A DNA stretch of 64,000 bases from assembly GCF_011745145.1 (NCBI RefSeq), contig NZ_CP050191.1, forward strand, positions 3,328,084 through 3,392,083, written 5' to 3'. The first letter of the stretch is position 1. The number at the start of each line of letters is the position of its first letter. This stretch comes from Mycobacterium sp. DL440. Lineage in GTDB: Bacteria; Actinomycetota; Actinomycetes; Mycobacteriales; Mycobacteriaceae. Below the pieces are notes generated by a model. That model was not told the origin of the DNA, did no database searches, and was given only the letters and a program-made list of their open reading frames with translations. The position numbers and the translations under genes are program-made. Shown piece by piece: positions 8,487 to 17,153 of the stretch.

Positions 8487-9677
8487 TCAGTAACTCTTGG
8501 GCAGGCCGAGAACGTTGGCGGCAAGGAAGTTCAGGATCATCTCCTGGCTCACCGGTGCGATCTTCATCAGTCGGGACTCCCGGAAGAACCGGGAGATGTT
8601 GTATTCCTCGGAGTAACCCATCCCGCCATGGGTCTGCAGCGCACGGTCGGCAGCCCCAAATCCCGCGTCGGCGCACAGGTACTTGGCCATGTTGGCCTCC
8701 CGACCGCACGGCTTGCCGTTGTCGTAGAGCCAGGTGGCCTTGCGCAGGATCAGCTCGGCGGCGTCAAGGCGGGCCAGCGAGTCGGCGAGGGGGAACTGGA
8801 TGCCCTGGTTCATGCCGATCGGCCGGTCGAACACCACCCGCTCGTTGGCGTATTTGACCGCGCGGTCCAGCGCCACGCGACCGATGCCGAGGGCCTCGGC
8901 GGCGATCAGCATCCGCTCAGGGTTGAGCCCGTGCAGGATGTACTTGAAGCCCTTGCCTTCCTCGCCGATCAGATGCTCAGCCGGCACCCGCAGATCGTCG
9001 ATGAACAACTCGTTGGAGCTCACCGCATTTCGGCCCATCTTGTTGATGGGCCGAATCTCGACGTGATCGCGGTCGAGATCAGTCAGGAACAGCGACAGTC
9101 CGTCGGTCGGCTTTCCTCCGCGTTTCTCCACGTCTTCGCGGGATTCGGTGCGAGTGAGCAGCAGGATCTTCTCGGACTCAAGCGCTTTGGAGATCCATAC
9201 CTTGCGGCCGTTGACAATGTAATTTTCGCCGACCTTCTTGGCGAAGGTGGTGATGCGCGAGGTGTCCAGGCCGGCGCCGGGTTCTGTGACACCGAAGCAC
9301 ACGTGCAGGTCGCCGTTGACAATCCGCGGGAGCGTCGCCTTCTTCATCTCCTCTGAGCCGAATACGACGACCGGCTGCATCCCGAAGATCGACATGTGGA
9401 TCGCGCTGGCGGCATTCATGGCTCCGCCTGACCGGGCCACCTCCTCTGCCAGGATGGTGGCCTCGGTGATGCCGAGGCCGTGCCCGCCGTACTCCTCGGG
9501 AATCGTCATCCCGAGCCAGCCCCCGCCGGCGATGGCGTCGTAGAACTCCTGCGGGAACTCGTGGGCCTGGTCCTTGGTCATCCAATAGTGGTCATCGAAC
9601 TTGCCCGCCAGCTCCGCAACGGATTTGCGGATCAGCTGCTGGTCCTCGGTCAGCTCGAAGTTCATACCGCCCGACAC
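8487..9677 (-). CDS. Acyl-CoA dehydrogenase
   Basis: FAD-dependent acyl-CoA dehydrogenase of 396 residues. Family signatures are FGVTEPGAGLDTSR, ADRALQTHGGMGYSEEYN and a helix-G glutamate in LNPERMLIAAE. The C-terminal motif reads IAPVSQEM instead of IYEGT, so catalysis probably uses the helix-G glutamate, as in isovaleryl-CoA dehydrogenase. I take the GTG at 9677, with AGGAGAG six bases upstream, over the ATG at 9665. It is the second gene of the operon behind an amidohydrolase. It differs clearly from the dehydrogenase at 4121-5269, so the operon appears to oxidise two different acyl-CoA intermediates. Confidence 0.9.
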   Translation of the reverse strand: MSGGMNFELTEDQQLIRKSVAELAGKFDDHYWMTKDQAHEFPQEFYDAIAGGGWLGMTIPEEYGGHGLGITEATILAEEVARSGGAMNAASAIHMSIFGMQPVVVFGSEEMKKATLPRIVNGDLHVCFGVTEPGAGLDTSRITTFAKKVGENYIVNGRKVWISKALESEKILLLTRTESREDVEKRGGKPTDGLSLFLTDLDRDHVEIRPINKMGRNAVSSNELFIDDLRVPAEHLIGEEGKGFKYILHGLNPERMLIAAEALGIGRVALDRAVKYANERVVFDRPIGMNQGIQFPLADSLARLDAAELILRKATWLYDNGKPCGREANMAKYLCADAGFGAADRALQTHGGMGYSEEYNISRFFRESRLMKIAPVSQEMILNFLAANVLGLPKSY

Positions 9678-9717
9678 TGTGTGCTCTCCTATTTTTCTCG
9701 GCCGCTCGCCTTGACAT

Positions 9718-11013
9718 TCAGTCTCGTGCGCCGGCAACGGCTTTCGCATTGACTTGGAAGTCGGCGAAGCTGGCGCCGGTCTTTTCCTTCTTGCTCAGTG
9801 CCTGGATCGACACGTCGTGGCCCTCGGCCTGCCTGCGCAGAGCACCGACGGTTGCCTGCTCCTTGGGGACGTGGACGAACGGGTCGAAGTGGTAGAGCCG
9901 CATGGCGTTCTCATGGGTGATCTTGTTGATCTCGTCGTCGGGTACCTCGTAGGTGTCGAACACCGCGCTCAACTCTTCGGGGGCGCCCGGCCACATCGAG
10001 TCGCTGTGCGGGTAGTCCATCTCCCAGCAGATGTTGTCCACCCCGATCTCGTGGCGGTTCTTCACCCCGACCGGATCGGAGATGAAGCAGGTCATGAAGT
10101 GCTCCCGGAACACCTCCGAGGGCAACTTGCCGCCGAAGTCCTGATGCGTCCACGTCGAGTGCATCTCATAGGTGCGGTCCACCCGGTCCAGGAAGTACGG
10201 AATCCACCCGGTGCCGCCTTCGGACAGTGCGATCTTGAGGCTCGGGTACGCCTTGATCGGCGCCGACCACAGCAGATCGGCCGCGGCCTGCACGATGTTC
10301 ATCGGCTGCAGCGTGATCATCACGTCCATCGGGGCATCCGGGGCCGTGATCGCCAGCTTGCCCGACGACCCGATGTGCACGTTCATCACGGTTTCGGTGT
10401 CGACGAGGGCCTCCCACAACGGCTTCCAGTACTCAAGGTCGTGGAAGGAGGGATACCCCAGCGTCGACGGATTCTCGGTGAAGGTCAGCGAATGCACGCC
10501 CTTGCGCGACACCCGGCGCACTTCGTCGGCGCACAGCTGCGGATCCCAGATCGCCGGGATCGCCATCGGGATGAAACGGCCCGGGTGGGACCCGCACCAC
10601 TCATCGATGTGCCAGTCGTTGTAGGCCTGAACCAGCGCCAGCGAGAAGTCGTCATCGTCGGTGGCGAACAACCGCGCGGCGAAACCCGGGAACGAGGGGA
10701 AGTTCATGGTGGCCAGCACGCCACCGGCGTTCATGTCCTTGACCCGCTCGCCTGCGTCGTAGCAGCCCTTGCGGATCTCATCGAGCCCCTGGGGCTCCAG
10801 GCCGTACTCCTCCTTGGGCCGGCCGGCCACCGCGTTGAGCGCCACATTCGGGATCACGGTGTCACGGAACTGCCAGGTGTCGCTGCCGTCGGGGTTGTGC
10901 ACCAGACGCGGCGCCTCATCCCGGTACTTGGCCGGCAGGTGATTCCGGAACATGTCCGGTGGCTCGATGATGTGGTCATCGACGCTGATCAAGATCATGT
11001 CGTCTTTGCGCAC
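9718..11013 (-). CDS. Amidohydrolase-2 family metal-dependent hydrolase
   Basis: TIM-barrel protein of the amidohydrolase-2 (ACMSD-like) family, about 431 residues. The family covers metal-dependent hydrolases, decarboxylases and hydratases. The N-terminal metal motif is SVDDHIIEPP, a DxH variant seen in many actinobacterial members. A central histidine appears in NVHIGSSG and the C-terminal acid cluster in CWEMDYPHSDS. I prefer the GTG at 11013 (GGAG seven bases upstream), with an ATG at 11031 as the alternative. It is the first gene of the six-gene run ending at 4121 and faces a divergent promoter region holding two GAGAA/TTCTC repeats. It resembles the protein at 28523-29692 in family but not closely in sequence. 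Confidence 0.88.
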   Translation of the reverse strand: MRKDDMILISVDDHIIEPPDMFRNHLPAKYRDEAPRLVHNPDGSDTWQFRDTVIPNVALNAVAGRPKEEYGLEPQGLDEIRKGCYDAGERVKDMNAGGVLATMNFPSFPGFAARLFATDDDDFSLALVQAYNDWHIDEWCGSHPGRFIPMAIPAIWDPQLCADEVRRVSRKGVHSLTFTENPSTLGYPSFHDLEYWKPLWEALVDTETVMNVHIGSSGKLAITAPDAPMDVMITLQPMNIVQAAADLLWSAPIKAYPSLKIALSEGGTGWIPYFLDRVDRTYEMHSTWTHQDFGGKLPSEVFREHFMTCFISDPVGVKNRHEIGVDNICWEMDYPHSDSMWPGAPEELSAVFDTYEVPDDEINKITHENAMRLYHFDPFVHVPKEQATVGALRRQAEGHDVSIQALSKKEKTGASFADFQVNAKAVAGARD

Positions 11014-11056
11014 TGCCTCGCTCCATTCCATGGGCTGTCACATTGGTTCTCTATGA

Positions 11057-11073
11057 GAGAAAACTAGCTTCTC
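11057..11073. promoter_or_regulatory. GAGAA/TTCTC inverted repeat with wider spacing
   Basis: GAGAA and TTCTC arms are separated by seven bases (AACTAGC) just upstream of the amidohydrolase. A further TAGCGAGAATC half site lies at about 11077-11087. The spacing differs from the 15-bp form seen elsewhere, so this is a weaker member of the set. Confidence 0.4.
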
Positions 11074-11191
11074 ATCTAGCGAGAATCAATGTCTGATGCC
11101 GTTGACAAGCAGATTTGGCCAGGTCACCGCAGAACCTGGCGCGTTCTTGTTGACCATCGCCCCAAAAGATGGAAACCTGTTAGTCGGAAAT

Positions 11192-11206
11192 GAGAACCTG
11201 ATTCTC
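11192..11206. promoter_or_regulatory. GAGAA-N5-TTCTC operator-like palindrome
   Basis: The sequence GAGAACCTGATTCTC lies between the divergent amidohydrolase and AhpD-like genes, 54 bases before the GTG at 11260. It matches the palindrome found at 19631, 42644, 47246 and 53013, and is the likely control point of the Rieske operon. Confidence 0.6.
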
Positions 11207-11259
11207 GCCATCGAGAGTCACGAGAGACACCGATGGGTCATCGAGAGGAGAACCGCGCC

Positions 11260-11790
11260 GTGCGCTTGGCCCCTTTGCCCGCCGAGGAGTGGGACGACGA
11301 TGTGCGACGAGCACTCTCGGTCATGCTTCCGGAGGAGCGGCTCAACCCCGAGGGCGCGGGCACCGCACTCTCGACGCTGGCCCGCCACCCTTCCCTGACG
11401 AAGGCCTTCCTGCGGTTCAGCAATCACCTGCTGTTCCGTTCGACCTTGGACCCGCAGATGCGCGAGCTGGCCATCCTGCGGATCGCTCACCGCAAGAAGT
11501 GCGAGTACGAGTGGACGCACCACGCCTTCATCGGCAAGTCCGAGGGGCTCACCGATGAGCAGATCGCGAGCAGCACGAGCGGCGAAGGCTCTACCTCCCT
11601 CGATCAACTCGTCCTCGACTCCGTCGACGAACTCGACGGGCAAGCGGAGATCTCGGACGGCACCTGGGCTGCGCTGAGCGAGCACCTCTCCGAGCGCCAG
11701 CGCATGGACCTGGTTTTCACGATCGGCGGCTATGGACTGATGGCCATGGCTTACAACACCTTTGGAATCGCGCCGGAATCCGGCCACTAA
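11260..11790 (+). CDS. AhpD-like/carboxymuconolactone decarboxylase-family protein
   Basis: Protein of about 176 residues with the carboxymuconolactone decarboxylase/AhpD helical fold (core MRELAILRIAHRKKCEYEWTH, near residues 65-87). The AhpD CxxC pair is not present: the matching region reads KKCEYEW with a single cysteine. A peroxidase-relay function is therefore doubtful, and a decarboxylase or binding role fits as well. The GTG at 11260 is chosen for its GAGGAGA site; an in-frame ATG at 11233 lacks one. It opens a seven-gene plus-strand operon leading into a Rieske oxygenase and lies under a GAGAA-N5-TTCTC palindrome. Confidence 0.8.
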   Translation: MRLAPLPAEEWDDDVRRALSVMLPEERLNPEGAGTALSTLARHPSLTKAFLRFSNHLLFRSTLDPQMRELAILRIAHRKKCEYEWTHHAFIGKSEGLTDEQIASSTSGEGSTSLDQLVLDSVDELDGQAEISDGTWAALSEHLSERQRMDLVFTIGGYGLMAMAYNTFGIAPESGH

Positions 11791-11815
11791 CTCAAGAAGA
11801 AAGTAGAGGTAGATG

Positions 11816-13150
11816 ATGGCGTTCTTCCCGAAGCCGGCTGCCGGCAGCTGGACCGAGAACTGGCCCGAACTGGGCACCGGCCCGGTCGATTACACCGATT
11901 CGATCGATCCCGAGCACTGGAAACTGGAGCAGCAGGCCATCTTCCGCAAGACCTGGCTGCACGTCGGGCGCGTCGAGCGGCTACCCAAGACCGGTAGCTA
12001 CTTCACCCGGGAAATGCCCTCGGTGGGCACGGGCACCTCGATCATCATCAACAAGGACAAAGACGGCGAAATCCACGCCTTCTACAACCTGTGCCGTCAC
12101 CGCGGCAACAAGCTGGTCTGGAACGACTACCCGGGTGAGGAAGTGTCGGGCAGCTGCCGCCAGTTCACCTGCAAGTACCACGCGTGGCGCTATGACCTCA
12201 AGGGCGATCTGACCTTCATCCAGCAGGAGCAGGAGTTCTTCGACGTCGACAAAGCCGACTACCCGCTCAAGCCGGTCCGCTGCGAGATCTGGGAAGGCTT
12301 CATCTTCGTCAACTTCGACGATGACGCCAAGCCACTGGTCGAGTCCATGGGCGACTTCGGCAAGGGTCTCGAGGGCTACCCGTTCCACGAAATGACTGAG
12401 GTCTACAGCTACAAGGCCGAGATCAAGGCGAACTGGAAGCTGTTCATCGACGCGTTCATCGAGTTCTATCACGCGCCGATCCTGCACATGAAGCAGGCGA
12501 CCAAGGAGGAAGCCGAAAAGCTGGCCAAGGTCGGCTTCGAGGCGCTGCACTACGACATCAAGGGCGATCACTCGATGATCTCGTCCTGGGGTGGGATGTC
12601 CCCGCCGAAGGACCTCAACATGGTGAAGCCGATCGAGCGGATCCTGCACAGCGGTCTGTTCGGCCCGTGGGACCGCCCCGACATCAAGGGCATCCTGCCG
12701 GATGAGCTGCCGCCGGCGGTCAACCCGGCCCGTCAGCCCACCTGGGGCCAGGACAGCTTCGAGTTCTTCCCCAACTGGACTCTGCTGCTGTGGGTTCCGG
12801 GCTGGTACCTGACGTACAACTACTGGCCGACGGGCGTGGACAGCCACATCTTCGAGGCCAACCTGTACTTCGTACCGCCGAAGAACACCCGTCAGCGTCT
12901 GAGCCAGGAACTGGCCGCAGTGACGTTCAAGGAGTACGCGCTGCAGGATGCCAATACCCTGGAGGCCACCCAGACCCAGATCGGCACCCGGGCGGTCACC
13001 GAGTTTCCGCTGTGTGACCAGGAGGTCCTGCTGCGCCACCTGCACCACACCGCGCACAAGTACGTCGATGCCTTCAAGGCAGAACAAGCCGAGAAGGCTG
13101 CGACCAATGGGAAGGCCGCTCACAAAGAGAAGGACGAGGCACATGTCTGA
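11816..13150 (+). CDS. Rieske non-haem iron ring-hydroxylating oxygenase, large subunit
   Basis: Rieske oxygenase alpha subunit, 444 residues. It accepts electrons from a ferredoxin or reductase and hydroxylates a ring, or removes a methyl group, using O2. The Rieske ligands are Cys93-x-His95 (NLCRHRG) and Cys119-x2-His122 (CKYHAW). The mononuclear iron ligands sit in DAFIEFYHAPILHM, with His218 and His223. No beta subunit or reductase gene follows, so it is either alpha-only or shares redox partners; the [2Fe-2S] ferredoxin at 53062 is one candidate. Of two adjacent ATG codons, the second is better spaced from GAGG. It overlaps the next gene by eight bases. Confidence 0.93.
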   Translation: MAFFPKPAAGSWTENWPELGTGPVDYTDSIDPEHWKLEQQAIFRKTWLHVGRVERLPKTGSYFTREMPSVGTGTSIIINKDKDGEIHAFYNLCRHRGNKLVWNDYPGEEVSGSCRQFTCKYHAWRYDLKGDLTFIQQEQEFFDVDKADYPLKPVRCEIWEGFIFVNFDDDAKPLVESMGDFGKGLEGYPFHEMTEVYSYKAEIKANWKLFIDAFIEFYHAPILHMKQATKEEAEKLAKVGFEALHYDIKGDHSMISSWGGMSPPKDLNMVKPIERILHSGLFGPWDRPDIKGILPDELPPAVNPARQPTWGQDSFEFFPNWTLLLWVPGWYLTYNYWPTGVDSHIFEANLYFVPPKNTRQRLSQELAAVTFKEYALQDANTLEATQTQIGTRAVTEFPLCDQEVLLRHLHHTAHKYVDAFKAEQAEKAATNGKAAHKEKDEAHV

Positions 13151-13487
13151 AACGCAAGAAGCTCTGCTGCCTGCCGAGTTCGCCGACCTGGAGCGGTTCA
13201 GCGACTGGATCCTGGCCACCGAGCCCGAGCGCTACGCCAAGCGGCTGGCCTCGACCATGGACGAGATGCAGGATCTCTACGACGTCGGGATGGCCCGCCT
13301 CGAGGAGGTCATGGTCTACCTGGATGCCCGTTTCCCGTTGCACGACATGCCCGATGACGCCAAGCGGCTGATGCACCTGATGCAGTCCGTGGTGATGGTG
13401 AGCTTCCCGGTGGAGGCCTGGAAGCAGCCGCGCGTGCTCGACAGCGGTGCGGCCTGGGTCGAGATCACTCGGGAGCCGGTGGTCTGA
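13143..13487 (+). CDS. Small protein of unknown function linked to the Rieske oxygenase
   Basis: A 114-residue acidic protein I do not recognise. It is predicted helical (LERFSDWILATEPERYAKRL, then MDEMQDLYDVGMARLEEV) with no signal peptide, membrane segment or cysteine cluster. It starts inside the last codons of the oxygenase gene (8-base overlap) and stops two bases before the amidohydrolase, so its expression is tightly coupled to both. The size and position would suit an accessory or stabilising partner of the oxygenase, but it does not look like the usual NTF2-fold beta subunit. That is inference from context only. Confidence 0.72.
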   Translation: MSETQEALLPAEFADLERFSDWILATEPERYAKRLASTMDEMQDLYDVGMARLEEVMVYLDARFPLHDMPDDAKRLMHLMQSVVMVSFPVEAWKQPRVLDSGAAWVEITREPVV

Positions 13488-13489
13488 GC

Positions 13490-14737
13490 ATGCTGACCCT
13501 CAAGGCTGCGGGTCTCGTCGACGTCGATGCCGGGACGATCATTCGTCCCGGCATTGTCCGTGTCGACGGAGACCGTATTGTCGCCGTCGGAGACGGCAAA
13601 TCAGACACAGCTATCGGCGACAATTCGGACGACGAGGTGATCGATCTCGGCGACTCGATCCTGCTGCCCGGCCTGATGGACATGGAAGTCAACCTGCTGA
13701 TGGGCGGCCGGGGCGAGAACCCGGGCCTGTCCCAGGTGCAGGACGATCCCCCGACCCGCGTGCTGCGCGCGGTCGGCAATGCCCGCCGCACCCTGCGCGC
13801 CGGGTTCACCACGGTGCGCAACCTCGGGCTGTTCGTCAAGACGGGTGGGTACCTGCTCGACGTCGCCCTGGGCAAGGCCATCGACGCGGGCTGGATCGAC
13901 GGTCCGCGCATCGTCCCGGCCGGTCACGCCATCACCCCCACCGGCGGACACCTGGACCCGACGATGTTCGCGGCGTTCATGCCGGGCGCCCTCGAGCTGA
14001 CGGTCGAGGAGGGCATCGCCAACGGGGTCGACGAGATCCGTAAAGCGGTGCGCTACCAGATCAAGCACGGTGCCCAGCTGATCAAGGTGTGTGTGTCCGG
14101 CGGCGTCATGTCGCTCACCGGAGAGGCCGGCGCACAGCACTATTCGGACGAAGAGCTGCGGGCCATCGTCGACGAGGCGCACCGTCGCGGGCTGCGGGTC
14201 GCCGCGCACACGCACGGCGCCGAAGCCGTCAAGCATGCGGTGGACTGCGGCATCGACTGCATCGAGCACGGGTTCCTGATGGACGACGAGGCGATCCAGA
14301 AGCTGGTCGACAACGACCGCTTCCTGGTCACCACCCGCCGATTGGCCCAGGCCATGGACGTATCGAAAGCCCCGAAGGTGTTGCAGGACAAGGCCGCCGA
14401 GATGTTCCCGAAGGCCGAGACGTCGATCAAGGCGGCGTACGAGGCCGGGGTGAAGATCGCGGTCGGCACCGATGCGCCTGCCATTCCGCACGGCAAGAAC
14501 GCCGACGAACTCGTCACGCTGGTGGAGTGGGGTATGCCGCCGGCCGCAGTGTTGCGCGCCGCGACAGTGGTGGCCGCCGATTTGATCAACGTCACAGACC
14601 GGGGCCGACTGGCCGAGGGACTGCTGGCCGACATCATCGCGGTGCCGGGTAATCCGCTTGAAGACATCACCGTTACACAGCATGTCAATTTTGTAATGAA
14701 AGGCGGTAAGGTCTTCCGCAATGAGCACATCAACTGA
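13490..14737 (+). CDS. Amidohydrolase-family protein lacking the HxH metal motif
   Basis: Amidohydrolase superfamily protein, 415 residues, of the imidazolonepropionase/prolidase-like branch. The family normally carries HxH after the PGLID strand. Here the segment is PGLMDMEVNLLMG, so both histidines are replaced (Glu-x-Asn). Other metal or catalytic positions look intact: the lysine in QLIKVCVSGG, histidines in AAHTHGAE and CIEHGF, and aspartate in AVGTDAP. It could be a mononuclear variant, a differently tuned hydrolase or a non-catalytic protein. It lies in the Rieske operon two bases after the small unknown protein and overlaps the next gene by 17 bases. The substrate is unknown. Confidence 0.85.
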   Translation: MLTLKAAGLVDVDAGTIIRPGIVRVDGDRIVAVGDGKSDTAIGDNSDDEVIDLGDSILLPGLMDMEVNLLMGGRGENPGLSQVQDDPPTRVLRAVGNARRTLRAGFTTVRNLGLFVKTGGYLLDVALGKAIDAGWIDGPRIVPAGHAITPTGGHLDPTMFAAFMPGALELTVEEGIANGVDEIRKAVRYQIKHGAQLIKVCVSGGVMSLTGEAGAQHYSDEELRAIVDEAHRRGLRVAAHTHGAEAVKHAVDCGIDCIEHGFLMDDEAIQKLVDNDRFLVTTRRLAQAMDVSKAPKVLQDKAAEMFPKAETSIKAAYEAGVKIAVGTDAPAIPHGKNADELVTLVEWGMPPAAVLRAATVVAADLINVTDRGRLAEGLLADIIAVPGNPLEDITVTQHVNFVMKGGKVFRNEHIN

Positions 14738-15197
14738 TTCCCCGACACGGACCGAGGACCTCATCGAGATCCAGCAGGTGCTCGCCAAATACGCGGTGAC
14801 CATCACGCAGGGCGACATCGACGGTCTCGTCAGTGTTTTCACCCCCGACGGCACATACAGCGCATTCGGCGAGACCTACACGCTGAATCGCTTTCCGGTG
14901 CTGGTGGACGCCGCTCCCAAGGGCCTGTTCATGACCGGCACCGCCCTGATCGACCTGGTCGAAGGGGCGGATAACGCGTCAGGGACTCAACCGCTCTGCT
15001 TCATCGAGCACTCCAAGCACGACATGCGCATCGGCTACTACCGCGACACCTACGTGCGGACCGCCGAGGGCTGGCGGCTGAAGACGCGTGCGATGACCTT
15101 CATCCGGCGCAGCGGCGATCACGACCACGGCCGGCCGCATGCAATCGGCAGGCCTTCGGCCGATGTCGCCGACCAAACGGCTCCGGAAGCCCGATGA
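14721..15197 (+). CDS. SnoaL/NTF2-like domain protein
   Basis: A 158-residue protein with the SnoaL-like (NTF2) fold. The N-terminal helix (IEIQQVLAKYAVTITQGDID) and FTPDGTYSAFGETY are typical of the group that includes small cyclases, dehydratases, isomerases and ring-hydroxylase beta subunits. No certain catalytic residues can be named; a histidine-rich tail (GDHDHGRPH) follows the fold. It overlaps the amidohydrolase by 17 bases and the dehydrogenase by four. In a Rieske operon such a fold can be an oxygenase small subunit, but the sequence looks more like a free-standing SnoaL protein, so dehydration or isomerisation of a pathway intermediate is also possible. Confidence 0.8.
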   Translation: MSTSTDSPTRTEDLIEIQQVLAKYAVTITQGDIDGLVSVFTPDGTYSAFGETYTLNRFPVLVDAAPKGLFMTGTALIDLVEGADNASGTQPLCFIEHSKHDMRIGYYRDTYVRTAEGWRLKTRAMTFIRRSGDHDHGRPHAIGRPSADVADQTAPEAR

Positions 15198-16318
15198 GCG
15201 ACCTGTTCGACACCGCGACCTTCCGTGCGGCGCTGCAGGATTGGATCGCCGAGAATGATCTGACACCGCCCGACGATCATTCGCTGCAGGGCCACATGCG
15301 GCAGTTCGCCCGGGTGCAGAAGGCGCTGTACGACGGCGGCTGGAGCCGCTACGGCTGGCCCGAGCACGCCGGTGGGCTGGGCGGACCGGCGATGCTGCGC
15401 GCGATCGTCGGCGAGGAGGTAGTGGGTCGCAGGCTGGCCGAACCCGGCCCGTACTCGATGCTCGAAGTGCTGGCGCCGACGATGATCGACTATGCGCCCA
15501 AGGAGCTGGCCGCCGAGATGGTGCCAAAACTCCTGTCCGGCGAAGAGCAGTGGTGCCAGGGGTTCTCCGAACCCGGCTCGGGCAGTGATCTGGCATCGCT
15601 GACCACCCGCGCCGTCCAGCGCGAGGACGGCAAGTGGGTCATCAACGGCCAGAAGGTCTGGACCAGCTTCGCGCAGTACTCCCACCGCTGCATCCTGCTG
15701 ACCCGTACCGGCGATGCAGACACACCCAACCACCAGGCCATCACGGCGTTCTTCGTCGACACGGACGCGCCCGGCATCAGCGTGCGGCCGTTGCGCACCA
15801 TGCACGATGTCGACGAGTTCTGCGAGGTGTACTTCGACGATGTCGAGGTCGACCCGAGCCGGATGCTCGGGAATCCGGGCGACGGTTGGCAGCTGGCGAT
15901 GGACCTGCTGCCCTACGAACGCTCGACCTGCTTCTGGCAGCGCATCGCTTACCTGTACTCACGGTTCGACGCGTTGGTGGAAGCGGTGAAACGGCAAGGG
16001 CAGGTGGTGGATCCGGACCTCGGCGAGGTCTATCTGGCCCTGCATACGCTGCGCTGCCGATCGGCGGCAACCCAGCACCGGCTTGCCGAGGGCCACAAGC
16101 TCGGACCGGACACCTCGATCGACAAGGTGCTGCTGGCCGGTGCCGAGCAACTGCTCTACGACACCGCCCGCAATCTGCTGCCCGGCGTGATCGAACTCGA
16201 AGAGTCCGAATGGCGTACCGAGTACCTGTATTCGCGGGCCTCGACAATCTATGGCGGCACTGCCGAAGTGCAGCGCAACATCATCGCGCGCCGACTGCTG
16301 GACCTCGGGAAGGAGTGA
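15194..16318 (+). CDS. Acyl-CoA dehydrogenase, larger subunit of a two-gene pair
   Basis: Acyl-CoA dehydrogenase of 374 residues of the type that pairs with a shorter homologue. Signatures are the FAD/substrate block GFSEPGSGSDLASLTTRAV, NGQKVWTSF, and the C-terminal ASTIYGGTAEVQRNIIARR, which lacks the glutamate of IYEGT. In mycobacteria such tandem genes (for example the FadE28-FadE29 pair of cholesterol side-chain degradation) form alpha2beta2 enzymes acting on CoA esters of ring-bearing acids. The partner starts five bases downstream. It overlaps the preceding SnoaL-like gene by four bases. A heteromeric enzyme for a bulky CoA substrate is the best inference. Confidence 0.9.
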   Translation: MSDLFDTATFRAALQDWIAENDLTPPDDHSLQGHMRQFARVQKALYDGGWSRYGWPEHAGGLGGPAMLRAIVGEEVVGRRLAEPGPYSMLEVLAPTMIDYAPKELAAEMVPKLLSGEEQWCQGFSEPGSGSDLASLTTRAVQREDGKWVINGQKVWTSFAQYSHRCILLTRTGDADTPNHQAITAFFVDTDAPGISVRPLRTMHDVDEFCEVYFDDVEVDPSRMLGNPGDGWQLAMDLLPYERSTCFWQRIAYLYSRFDALVEAVKRQGQVVDPDLGEVYLALHTLRCRSAATQHRLAEGHKLGPDTSIDKVLLAGAEQLLYDTARNLLPGVIELEESEWRTEYLYSRASTIYGGTAEVQRNIIARRLLDLGKE

Positions 16319-16322
16319 TCTG

Positions 16323-17129
16323 GTGACCGAATTGGATACCGAATCACTGGGCCTGCTTGAAGACACGCTTCGTAAGACCATGCTGGCGGTCTCGGGCGCC
16401 GAGCTGGACGCCGCCCTGGCCGAGCTCGGCTGGGCCGAGATGCTGTCGGACATGCCCGAGGTCGCCTTGCCGCTGGTGTTCCGGCTTCTGGGCGAAACAG
16501 GTTCGCACGCCTCAATTCTCAACGATGTTCTGCTGGAGACCATCGGCGGTCTGCCCGGCGGTACCCCGCCGATGCCCTATGCCGGTGGCACCTGGGTGGT
16601 CTGGGAGCGCCAGGACAATGCAGCCAGCAGCGCCTCGACATTGGGCGGCCTGCCGCTGCGCCAGGTACCCGACGGCCAGCTGCTCCGCATATCAGAGGCC
16701 CGTCGCGCGCTCGGCTGGTGGCTGGTCGGCTCGGCCCGTGCGATGCTCGCGCTGGCCCGACAGCACGCACTGGACCGGGTCCAATTCGGCAAGCCGATCT
16801 CGTCCTTCCAGGCTGTGCGGCACCGACTGGCCGAGACGCTGGTGGCCATTGAGGGTGCCGAGGCGACACTGAGCCTGCCCGGCGCCGACAATGTCGATCT
16901 GAACTCGCTGCTGGCCAAGGCCGCCGCGGGTAAGGCCGCTCTGACTGCGGCCAAGCACTGCCAACAGGTGCTCGGCGGTATCGGTTTCACCGAGGAGCAC
17001 GAGCTGCACAACCACGTGAAGCGGGTCCTGGTGCTCGACGGATTACTGGGCAGCTCAAGAGAACTCACCCGCAAGGCCGGCGCCGGGTTGCGTGCCCGCG
17101 GGACCGTGCCGCGTCTGGCCCAGCTGTAG
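16323..17129 (+). CDS. Acyl-CoA dehydrogenase, shorter partner subunit
   Basis: Shortened acyl-CoA dehydrogenase homologue of 268 residues. Its middle part is reduced relative to the 380-residue family, while the C-terminal helical domain (HALDRVQFGKPISSFQAVRH, then QQVLGGIGFTEEHELHNH) is kept. This is the form found as the second subunit of alpha2beta2 mycobacterial enzymes. The GTG at 16323 has AAGGAG seven bases upstream, and an in-frame extension to 16251 would overlap the large subunit without a ribosome site. It is the last gene of the Rieske operon, followed by a palindromic terminator. Which subunit provides the base cannot be decided by eye. Confidence 0.88.
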   Translation: MTELDTESLGLLEDTLRKTMLAVSGAELDAALAELGWAEMLSDMPEVALPLVFRLLGETGSHASILNDVLLETIGGLPGGTPPMPYAGGTWVVWERQDNAASSASTLGGLPLRQVPDGQLLRISEARRALGWWLVGSARAMLALARQHALDRVQFGKPISSFQAVRHRLAETLVAIEGAEATLSLPGADNVDLNSLLAKAAAGKAALTAAKHCQQVLGGIGFTEEHELHNHVKRVLVLDGLLGSSRELTRKAGAGLRARGTVPRLAQL

Positions 17130-17153
17130 CGTTTCTCGCCGCCAACCACCCCT

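Noticed and set aside
11260..11790. Alkyl hydroperoxidase AhpD
   Set aside because: The CxxC redox pair is absent (KKCEYEW), so only the fold family can be claimed.
11981..13219. Open frame of 412 codons on the minus strand
   Set aside because: Antisense to the Rieske oxygenase, whose cluster ligands are intact; the translation is low-complexity and lacks a ribosome site.
13601..14854. Open frame of 417 codons on the minus strand
   Set aside because: Antisense to the amidohydrolase with no family resemblance of its own.
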